A stretch of DNA of 40,041 bases from Lingula anatina. Taxonomy: Eukaryota > Brachiopoda > Lingulata > Lingulida > Lingulidae. Made by a program: the position numbers and the translations under genes. The stretch lies in contig NW_019775501.1 in assembly GCF_001039355.2 (NCBI RefSeq), positions 182,271 through 222,311 of the forward strand, written 5' to 3'. Position 1 is the first letter of the stretch; the number at the start of each line of letters is the position of its first letter. Positions 23,201 through 32,099 of this stretch are shown one piece after another. The notes beneath the pieces are model-generated. The model saw only the letters and a list, made by a program, of their open reading frames with translations, had not been told where the DNA came from and searched no databases.

Positions 23201-26200
23201 TAATTGAAAGTATTATAAAATGAAGACCATGGCTTAAGGGAAATCGAAAACACACCATGTTTAGTTCACTGTGAATGTGTTTACTACATGTAGTAGACAG
23301 GAATGCACAAACAACAAAGGATCCATCTTTGTTGAGCAAAAAATTTCCACAGGGATTCCACTGACTCCTTAAAACATTCATCATTAAAAAAAAACAACTT
23401 ACATTGGAATTCTGTTTGTTCTGTTCAATCTTCTGTTTGAGGCTGGTCCACCATTCAGATTTGGGGTCAAATCTAAAACCACTGGGCAGCCTTTGCAGCT
23501 CTTCCAAAAACTGAAAAAAAATATGAAAGATCCAGCAACACTTAATTTATACTGAGATGTATATTTTGAATAAAATTTGATGACACAGGGTGTACATGTC
23601 AATTATTATTATTATTTTTTTTTTTTTTGGGGGGGGGGGGGNNNNNNNNNNNNNNNNNNNNNNNNNNNNNNNNNNNNNNNNNNNNNNNNNNNNNNNNNNN
23701 NNNNNNNNNNNNNNNNNNNNNNNNNNNNNNNNNNNNNNNNNNNNNNNNNNNNNNNNNNNNNNNNNNNNNNNNNNNNNNNNNNNNNNNNNNNNNNNNNNNN
23801 NNNNNNNNNNNNNNNNNNNNNNNNNNNNNNNNNGGGGTAATTATCCTACAGCTGCAGAATTAAAAGTGAAATTTCTATAAGTATTTATTGATTCAGGTTC
23901 ATTTACATGTAATTCAGTGACGTTTGTCTCAGACTTAATCTTCCATTCATGACTTTGATAACATTCAAAACATCATCCAAAACCAATTCTGCTTGTTTAG
24001 GTCTGAAAATATTCATTCACTTTTAGGTGACATTTGAAGACCTTAAACAGTTCTGATTTGTCTTGCCTTCTGAATGTATACATATATTTGCCATTGGATG
24101 TTTGTAATGCACGAAAAATAGAAAATGAAAAAAAAAGACCAAATTTCCAATTGATGATTGTTTTTAAATGTTTTTGTCCGTGATTTTTGTATTTACTCAC
24201 TAAAATTAAACCTTAATTACTCAGCTGAGGCCCAAAAAAGATTTATGACCTCAGCAACTTGAAATGGAAGCCAATATCTAATGAAATTCCTAAAAAAAGG
24301 TTTCCTGGAATCACAGCCAAAGGTTAAAAACAAACATCTGCGTCATCAAAACGGTAAGAGAAATCTGATATATGAATATAATAGACAGAAACTGATTGGT
24401 GACTCATTTCATTACATGAGATGTAAAAATATAAAGTAGAGCATTCTGAATATAGCAACTGCATTAAAATGTTTTTGGTTTGACAAGTGCAACAGTGACT
24501 GTCTCAACAGGTATACAGCAATGACTCAATCTTTTAAATGGGCAAAAATAACAAAGTTTCAGATTAATAATTTTATAATCACAAAAATGATATATCTATA
24601 TGGCATCTATGGTGCTTTTAGTGCCTAAAATAGATCTATGGAGCAGCCTGCTTTCTGATTTTGTAACTAACATTCGAAAGGAATGTTCTGATTTTGTAAC
24701 TAACAATCAATAGGAATGTTCTTATTTTAAGAAATTATGACTTAAAAATAAAAGTGCCTTTAATATTCACAATTTCCTCCAACTGAAAATACTGAGTAAT
24801 TACCTTACTGAAAAAAAATCTCATTTCCCATTAGTTTCACCAAACAAGTATTGTGATCTTGCATTTTTTTTACATGTTTACGTAATTTAAAGCCATTCAT
24901 ATAAGAATTAATTATCCTTCTTTATTTGCCATTAATGTTTTTTTATAGCTCTTTTACCAGTGCCTATTTCTAAGGGGGTGAGGGGGACTGGCATTAAAAG
25001 AAGTTGAATGCATGATTCCTTTAATGCCAATTCGAATACTATAGGTCAGTTTTACAAAAATTTTCTAATTAAAAGATGGCATAAACTTTTGAACCCTACA
25101 TCATAGTAGGTGTCTACTTATATGGAACATTGTGTCCATTTCATTTTAAAAAGAAAGAAATAGCTAATTTTTGACTTTATTTTAGTGAACTATTTGGATT
25201 CATCCTTTATTAAAGTAAACCAAAATTATTTTCTTTAAAAATGAAGATCAATTTTTTTGAATATTTTTTTATGTTTTTATGTTCTTTTGTAAAACTGCCC
25301 CAAAACCAATTTCACAAAAATGTCAAAAGTTTACTTTTTGGCTAAAATCTTGGGTTATAAAACCCCACTGGCTAAGTTGTTTTTCAGCACATAATCTAAA
25401 GGCTGTTTACCTTGATTCATTGGTCTGGAAATTTAAAGAATTTAGTACAGAAGCAAGTCTGAGCTGAGACTGTCACAGGGGCATTCATTGTGCACCCATA
25501 TTTTTGTTAAACAGGAACCTGACCACCATTACATCCCATAATACTAACCTGTCTGACCACACAGTCCACATCACCATGCAAGGCCGTAACTGGACGTATG
25601 TTATTTCCAAGCTCCTCTGGACACAGGTCAACCTAAAACAGGGAACAGAAGTTTTAACTATGGGATATAACACATTTATGCCCTGAGTCGATGGTATTAT
25701 AAATCTACATGTTTTTAAAATGCACTAAACCTGCAATTTGGAATGTTTAAATTATACTTTTTATGGTTAGTAACAAGATATTGGTTTGAAGAATAAAATT
25801 ATTGGATTGAATTTAGTGATCGAGTAACATGCACCACTTTTACAGCACCAATGGTTTTCAACCCCACACTTATGAGCACATCTAATGTTTATATCCTATT
25901 TTTAAAAATTACTTACAAGATATTGTAAAGAAGAATCGAAAAAAGTGATTGAATGAAAAAACAGTAAAAATATTGGTCGTCCACCCTGCACAAACCTGAA
26001 TGACTTTAACGTCTGGCCTGAATCTGGGAGGCTTTCCAAAATGAAGGATCCAGTTCAGTCTGGCACCCAACAACAATATAACGTCTGCTTGTAAGAGAGC
26101 CCTGAATTATACATATCAATTAAATTGTAAATGTCAAGCATACTAGTATCTTATGACACATATATGTTTAAATCTGACATTTTTCATGAAGAATAAAATC

Positions 26201-27894
26201 ATCCTAAGCTTCTTATGTTTTGCGTGTGATCATGGAAGTTTATCTTCATATAATTCCCTGGTGTGATGAAGCAGTTTTTCAAAACACCTTTATTCATTTT
26301 ACGTCAGTGTAACTTTCCATGAACATGCAACCACTGAAGTGCATGAATGTTGTTTGATATATATTTTTAGCCACCACATTTCTTTTTCTAAATTTCTCCA
26401 GGAGGAGTGTGACAAATTCAATATGTATGCATATACTGTCTAGTATGAATGTGACACAACCATCAAATGCTCTGATTTGACAGCTTTAGTGTGTTAGTTG
26501 TAACATATCTAGTGCAGCAAGGTGTTGGTATGGGCAAGTAGTGGAGAAGACAAAATACTGTATGAGGAGCAAGTTCATCACTTGGATTCAATCAGAAAAG
26601 TTTTGATATTTGAACTTCCATGCACATACCAAATCCATTTCAAAGAGTATCAATCTGAACCTAAATTATTTTTATTTTTTTCTGTACATCTGTCATCTGT
26701 ATATCTGTCTAACAAAAGCTAGAGGGTGATGAATCCGACCATGTATTACTGTGGGTTTACTGACCTTGACCTTGCAGCGCTGACACAAAGTTCATGTTCG
26801 TCTGCTACCACACCTTTTCCCATGGGTGTCGGTAAAAATGGCAGCCCACATGTCTCCAAGAACATACGAATAGAGCCCTCTGCTCCACTGTATCCTGCAC
26901 CTAAAATAAATCAAATAACATGTTTCAGGTATTTTTTCCTATCTATTTATAAACTTATGCCCATATTTATACATGCAAAATACATGTACTAGTTCACATC
27001 CCAAATGCAAAAAAATCTATAAGAAAAATGCACTTGAACAGATATCAACATACCAGTAAAAGGCAGTATGGTAAAACACTGCAGACAAGCTTAGTGCTAC
27101 AAGTGCAAAAAAAATATAAAATGTATTTTTGCAGTGTATCAATTAATACAGTTAACATATTTGCATATTAGATACTTATGACAAAGGCAGACAGCAGAAA
27201 ATTTAGGTTTATAGGTTTATAAACACTAATGCAATGTGTCATGCTCCATCAAGCAGTGATGAACACTCTAAGGGTCCGTTCCCAATGAAAGTATCCCCCC
27301 TGGCATTGAGTAGAATACAGAAAAACTGGTGATTTAGATTATACAAGTAAGCTGTAAACAAGAGGAGGCATGTTAATCTGTAAATCTGATAACATTCAGC
27401 GAGAGTCCCTGCAGAGCTGGATTTATCTACGTAGAATAATAATTTCATTGGGAATAGACCCTAAAACTGTGGTCACCTTTTCCTACAATGACCAGTGGTC
27501 TCTTAGCTCTCATCAGCTCCTGTATGGCCGTCTTCACACTGCTGGGGTCAGCCAGGGTTTTAGGTGGTGGTGGGCAGGGAGTCAACTGCCTGAAATGTCC
27601 AATATAACGTCTTTAACTGCTGAAGTGATGGAGGTTATAAACCAAGGGATGGGGTGTTTTAACTATGACATTAATCTAGGTATTTGCAATGCATTTTAGC
27701 TTTTTTGGGTATTACAACTACTTGTATGGTCATCTTAGTACTGATTAGGTCAGTTAGGGACTACCAGGGAAATAAGGTCTATACAGGTGATTTGCCTAAG
27801 ATAAAAGGTCCCCTTTATGCTCTTATAGTGCAAGATTTCATTCTTGTTTTAATTTGGTAAATCTACACTTTTGGCAGCAAACATGCATGTGCCA

Positions 27895-27940
<46 letters not shown>

Positions 27941-28991
27941 ACCACACTGCGCTCTCTGCCACAGTTCCTCTGATCTGATTCCCAGCTAAGTCAATGTAGC
28001 AAGCACCTGGTCTGCCATAGGTACTGTACCGTACTGCCTTGAAAATGTGAAAAAAAAGGAGGTTAATAATAATAGTATTACAACTCTAAGGCACTGGTAT
28101 ACATTTTTACAGGAACATTTTTTTATCAAAGCTCACTTTTACTTGCAGTCCGGGTTTCAGGGTACTGAAGAATCACAACCTGAGTGTCAGGGTACTAAAA
28201 AACCACAGCCTGAGTTTCAGGGTATTAAAAAATCACAGCCTGAGTGTAAGGGTACTAAAAAATTGTAGGCTGAGTGTCAGGGTACTAAAAACTTGTAGGC
28301 TGAGTTTCAAGGTACTTACCCCAACAACATACATATTCCATCAGTTCTTCAATGTGTGTATACAGCATATGTTGGTTGAAAGGTGGGTACATGCATCTGG
28401 CATTCTTTGAATCTCATGATGGTTGACTTTAATGTGTACTTAAACTTACCTTTTCAATATAGAAAGGGATTCTCTCAATGCTGCTTGGTCGAGCAGAGAA
28501 CTTGCTGAAGATACGTGTGCTTTCCACCTGTGAAATAGATCACAGAAAATTGTGTAACATGTGTGTATGTGTGAGGTGTGATTGTGCTAGTGTAGTGTGT
28601 TCATGTCTTTTTGTTAGTGTTCCTGTATGTTCATTTAGGTATAAAACATGCCCTGTCTCATTTTGAGGCACATTTGCCTATTCACATGTGTCGCATACGT
28701 CCAGGACTGGCAAATAAACAATATGTTTCTTACAAACTCATGGTTTTGAGTCGTTCTTGAATATAATCACTAAAACAATAACTTCTAAACTGAACCCAGA
28801 CAAAGAAAGAAATAAAGTTACAGATACAGAATGTATACAAACATGTATGCCTTTACCTGAGGAAATTCCTGAAATCCACCCTGACCCTCCTGGTCAGCAT
28901 CAGTAGACCCACCTATTACTATCAGTGGCCTGTAAAACACATGTTATAAATATAATTATATAATATACATGTATACTATATATAATATATG

Positions 28992-29062
<71 letters not shown>

Positions 29063-30864
29063 ATTGATTGGTTGATTATTAATAAACACCAGCAATAAAG
29101 TTGGTGAAAACGGTGAAATATTGAACATTTATTACAAAATCATCCTTTATCAAGCCAGCTATGACATCATCATTACCAGATCCTCAGTCAGAATAATCAA
29201 TTAGGATTACACTTATAGTAGACTAAGTGAAGCACTTATTTCCTAAACCTTATCAGTTAGCAAACTAATCAGTTTGCAAGCAACTGTTTGCACATTGTTG
29301 CAAGCAACATTGCTGTTGCTGCATATCTGCTGCAAGTTTTAAGACTAATATTTTTGGGAAGTTTGCAAAAAAGTCTTTAGACCTCATCTGCATGGCAAAA
29401 GTTCTTGAAAACTTGCAGCAAGTTTATTGCAAATGGACGTAGTACATTTGCTGCAGTGAACGGAACTATGAAGTAGTCTGCTTTTCAGTTTTGTTACTTC
29501 CACTCATTAGGAATGTTATGAGTTTAATAAATTAATGACTTTTCAAGCTATATCTGAAATATTCACAATTTTCCCCATTAAAAAGATTGAGTCATTACTC
29601 AGGCCCGTAGCCAGGGGGGGGGTTCGGGGGGTTCAAAAGAACCCCCCTTTTGCTGGAAAAAAGGTCCCTTCTGGGTAAAATTTTATATAGGTACATGACG
29701 GTTTCATGGTAAAAGGTCCACTTTTTCAGAAAAAGAACCCCCCTTTTGAAATAGCTGGCTACGGGCCTGTTACTAGTACTGTATTGATAACTCACCAGCC
29801 ATTTTCATTGGCATTGGACATCCCTGCCAGAGCATGTACCAGTCCTGGCCCTGAGACAACAAGGCACACAGCAGGCCTAGAAAAAACAAAATGCTGTTAT
29901 TTACTTAAATTTTAGTCACAGACCCCATTCCCAGACCTAGATCGATCTAGCAAGATCGTCCCATCTCCCAGGGGATTCTTGCTGAATTACATTTAGCTTA
30001 AGCGGCTTAGATGTCTGGCATGCATAGTAAAGCTGCTAAAGGATAGTTAATTACCCGCTAACAGATTCAGTAGGCATGCCAGACATTAGATCCACTTAAG
30101 CTGAGTGCAATTTAGCAAGTAACCCCTATTAAAGTGGAGGCTGGTTGTCCAAATAGTGTTAGTAAGTAAAAATCCTCGGAATCATGAACAATCTTTTTGA
30201 TTGAGTTTTATAAAAAAAAAAAGACATGATGAAATACCATATCTAAGCCATTCTCTCCTATCTTTATATCCCACTAGACTGATATTCAGAGTTGCTTGTA
30301 GTAAATGTACAATATAAAATGAATGATGCTCCAAATGACTTAAATACTCACTTTCCTGTTAAATACCCTATGCAACCAGCAGCGTAAGATGCCTGAAAAA
30401 TGATGCATTGACCATGGATATAAAATGAAAGTTTTGCCATTCAATAACTGAATGCGTTTACAAATATCAATATTTCACATACACACACAGACACACACAG
30501 AAGAAAAAAAAAAAACAACAACAACAACAGTTACTGCTCAAGACTTATGCACTAAATAAAATATCTTATTTTAAAGTCAAGAGCCAGGAACAAGCCAAAC
30601 ACACTATTCTTGGCATCTTTTTAACCATCAAAAGAATACTCACAGTAACTTTAATGATCATTAATGACATTTGAAAACACTTTCCCTCACACCCTCACAT
30701 GTTAAACAATATATTTCACTGAGAGAATACCTACAGCCTGCTCATTCCTCATCCCTACAAACTTGATTCCTTCTGCCTGGCATGCTATAGCCACCTCTGT
30801 TACTGGTATGCCCACAATACCAAATATGTACTCCACTCCCTAGAAGAGATAAACCAGAGTTGAA

Positions 30865-30919
<55 letters not shown>

Positions 30920-31508
30920 CAATACTGTGTTATAGTTAGCAATAGGTTATATGCAAGCTCAATATAAGTATTTCACACTCTATCAATGCAAGGTATATCA
31001 AAATAATGAAGTAGTTAAAAAGATCTATAAAAATAACCAATGTCAGTTTTAATTTGCATTCAAAATACATGTACCAGTACATGATACAGTGTACCAGTGT
31101 AAATAAAAGTCCTGATGTTTTTTAGTTTTTTCTTTTTTCAGTTTTTATTTTCATAAAACCTATAGACTACATAAGGACAAACATGTTATTGCAGTGAAAA
31201 CCTGAAAAACGGATGTTAAATTTGGAAGTCGAAAAAATTCACTGTTATCCAATGCGTTTGTGACAGGTCAGTAACTAGGTACAAACTAAAAGCAAACTCT
31301 TGTGAGCTCGAATATAATTCATTAATTGCAATTTATATATAGCGCTCAGTTGCGTTAAATAACCAACTCAAATTCAATATAAGATATGGACCTTAGCTCA
31401 ACATTGAAATCAAATGCTCCCCTTTACTTTTAAATGAGGTTAACTAACCTGAGCCTTCAACGATTGAGCTACGATGCTTGCCCCGTCTACCATCGCTTCG
31501 TCCGCCAT
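17214..31508 (-). CDS. HACL1: 2-hydroxyacyl-CoA lyase 1, peroxisomal (complete, 18 exons)
   Basis: Thiamine-pyrophosphate enzyme that cleaves 2-hydroxyacyl-CoA to formyl-CoA and a one-carbon-shorter aldehyde in peroxisomal alpha-oxidation (phytanic and 2-hydroxy fatty acids). Exons in transcript order: 31449-31508, 30735-30839, 30352-30392, 29796-29876, 28857-28929, 28450-28527, 27943-28037, 27477-27589, 26765-26900, 25996-26101, 25549-25632, 23403-23510, 22749-22802, 22164-22264, 21632-21790, 21239-21346, 20667-20853, 17214-17249. All junctions are GT/AG and phases match, giving 1725 nt (574 residues plus stop); human HACL1 is 578. Visible: N-terminal TPP-binding half with the catalytic-type Glu in MRNEQAAS (Glu about 53); central domain with [15 protein letters not shown]-terminal TPP/Mg motif GDSAIGFSG (GD 449-450) to VNNSG (NN 476-477); C-terminus WLTRSSKL, a canonical PTS1. 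The ATG has A at -3 and G at +4. Exons 12-17 exist in a second copy (17596-20413). A 192-N gap lies between exons 11 and 12. Confidence 0.95.
17491..17576. mobile_element. 86-bp TIR element just inside the last HACL1 intron
   Basis: Ends AACAGTGGC and GCCACTGTT are perfect 9-bp inverted repeats. The element lies 20 bp downstream of the exon 17 donor. The other block copy has it at 20562-20647, and that contig begins six bases before it. No target duplication seen; could also be part of a larger repeat. Confidence 0.5.
19494..19651. repeat. 58-bp tandem repeat, about 2.7 units, in HACL1 intron 13
   Basis: Units start at 19494, 19552 and 19610 (TTTTGACTTAATTTCTAAGG...). The array stops right at the donor of exon 13 (exon edge 19658). 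The other block has it at 22585-22742, with small sequence differences. Confidence 0.85.
19737..19982. mobile_element. TIR element, family 2 (GAGCGCATTCAGAA ends), in HACL1 intron 12
   Basis: Left end GAGCGCATTCAGAATAGC, right end inverted GAGCGCATTCAGAACAGC; then GATCCGCGGATC / ACTAACAGATCCACG inside both arms. TAA flanks it at 19734-19736 and 19983-19985. A GAT microsatellite lies within (about 19920-19940). Non-coding, 246 bp. The other HACL1 block copy carries it at 22828-23076. Confidence 0.75.
20508..20555. repeat. ATT/T/G run ending in a single n (contig joint)
   Basis: ATT units, then about 13 T, then about 12 G, then one n at 20555. The other HACL1 block ends with the same run at 23603-23641 before the N gap. 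The two runs mark contig ends. Confidence 0.85.
20556..23641 (-). other. HACL1: First copy (in transcript order) of the duplicated HACL1 block; isolated contig between two gaps
   Basis: This contig lies between a single n (20555) and a 192-base N run (23642-23833). It starts at the base matching 17485, six bases before a short TIR element, and ends in the same ATT/T/G run as the copy at 17485-20554. It therefore adds no sequence of its own beyond small differences, as expected for an alternative-allele contig. Its exons complete the HACL1 reading frame equally well. Confidence 0.85.
22828..23076. mobile_element. TIR element, family 2, copy in the other HACL1 block
   Basis: The counterpart of 19737-19982 with one more GAT unit and a few substitutions (left end GAGCACATTCAGAATAGC). 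Same TAA flanks. Its presence at the same place in both blocks shows insertion before the two copies diverged. Confidence 0.7.
23642..23833. other. Assembly gap (192 N) in HACL1 intron 11
   Basis: 192 consecutive N flanked by G runs on both sides (ending 23641, beginning 23834). No HACL1 exon is missing here: exon 11 (25549) and exon 12 (23510) join in phase. Confidence 0.99.
27272..27461. mobile_element. Palindromic TIR element, family 1 (190 bp), in HACL1 intron 8
   Basis: Left end GGGTCCGTTCCCAATGAAA, right end inverted GGGTCTATTCCCAATGAAA; the 3-bp sequence TAA flanks it at 27269-27271 and 27462-27464. The internal part closely follows 5320-5557 (GAATACAGAAAA-CTGGTGAT, AACAAGAGGAG). Its right end lies 12 bp from the donor of HACL1 exon 8. 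Confidence 0.8.
27899..27938. repeat. AC microsatellite directly at HACL1 exon 7 donor
   Basis: 20 AC units on the plus strand. On the gene's strand the intron starts GTAAG and then runs into TG repeats at its fifth or sixth base. Confidence 0.95.
28158..28317. repeat. 30-bp minisatellite, 5.3 units, in HACL1 intron 6
   Basis: Units start at 28158, 28188, 28218, 28248 and 28278, plus a 10-base remainder; consensus begins CAGGGTACTAAAAAA. The plus-strand frame is open through the array only because 30 is a multiple of three; the gene is on the other strand and this is intron. Confidence 0.9.
28993..29059. repeat. AT microsatellite in HACL1 intron 4
   Basis: About 33 AT units, preceded by imperfect ATATAAT sequence from 28945. 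Confidence 0.95.
29600..29769. mobile_element. Short TIR element with CAGGCCCGTAGCCAG ends (170 bp), in HACL1 intron 4
   Basis: Perfect 15-bp terminal inverted repeats CAGGCCCGTAGCCAG / CTGGCTACGGGCCTG, with subterminal poly-G/poly-C tracts and AACCCCCCTTTTG-type repeats. TTACT flanks both sides (29595-29599 and 29770-29774), a 5-bp target duplication. Non-coding. It ends 26 bp from HACL1 exon 4. Confidence 0.8.
29925..30120. mobile_element. Family 1 TIR element, one end truncated, in HACL1 intron 3
   Basis: The left arm GACCCCATTCCCAGACCTAGATCGATC is present up to TTAGCTTAAG. The right side pairs internally (GCATGCCAGACATTAGATC against GATGTCTGGCATGC) but stops at AGCAAGTAACCCC without the last 60 or so bases. 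A decayed copy; no target duplication can be defined. Confidence 0.55.
30863..30919. repeat. AAAT microsatellite in HACL1 intron 1
   Basis: About 14 units, 24 bp upstream of the exon 2 acceptor (exon edge 30839). On the gene's strand it is a TTTA tract preceding the splice site. Confidence 0.95.
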
Positions 31509-31600
31509 TTTGTCTGGTCACATGATCAGGCAGTCTCCTCTCCCTGGAGGTCTGATCCTGCTTCGTTGTGTAAACATTAGTTGCATTTCGCGCGATTTTA
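31495..31600 (-). promoter_or_regulatory. HACL1 promoter-proximal region: YY1-like motif over the start codon and an E-box
   Basis: The plus strand at 31502-31512 reads CCGCCATTTTG, the YY1 core often found just downstream of TSSs of housekeeping genes; here it covers the HACL1 ATG. At 31517-31526 GTCACATGAT holds an E-box (CACATG) close to the USF/TFE family site. No TATA box is seen within 100 bp. The region is richer in G and C than the flanks. Motif presence is direct; function is inferred. Confidence 0.45.
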
Positions 31601-31884
31601 TATATTTTTCTAAAAGCTTCATTAACGGCCTTTCTGCTCGCAATATAGACTTTATTTTATATAAGTTATGTCGTCCCTTTGTGAGTGAATTTTAGCAGAT
31701 TATTAAATTTCTTAATTGCTATAAATGAAAGTGGATGCAAATATAATTAAAAAATATATATCTGTCTGGCCAGATGTTTTGCACTAATTTGTTTGTCTGA
31801 TGAGTAATTAGGTAAAGAATATGCATGAGCTTTGAAGTGATCAAATTTGTGACGGTAATTATTCATTAAAGCTGTGTATTGAAA

Positions 31885-31996
31885 GTCCGAAGGTTCATTG
31901 GTCCGAATATTCACTATAGAACCTTCGGACAAATGAACCCTTGATTAAAAAATTGATGAAAGTGTTACCACTTTTCGGACCAATGAGCCTTCGGAC
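31885..31996. repeat. Inverted repeat built on CCTTCGGAC/GTCCGAAGG
   Basis: GTCCGAAGGTTCATTGGTCCGA (22 bp, 31885-31906) is matched, inverted with one change, at 31975-31996. A third, inner copy of GAACCTTCGGACAAATGAAC starts at 31919. About 375 bp upstream of the HACL1 start codon. Possibly a short TIR element; ends and target duplication not resolved. Confidence 0.65.
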
Positions 31997-32099
31997 TATC
32001 GAGACGCCCCCTATTGATAAATGCACAGATCACAGGTAAGTCATGAGATTGAGATGATAAGTGATATGTTTGCATATATCAGAGTTAAGTACCTGTAGG

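Noticed and set aside
28047-28268. Plus-strand frame encoding a 10-residue repeat
   Set aside because: It is a 30-bp minisatellite in a HACL1 intron, antisense to the gene; the periodic peptide follows from the repeat length.
30479-30530. AC and AAC tracts considered as a CRISPR-like or satellite array
   Set aside because: Simple microsatellites; no spacers, and this is an animal nuclear intron.
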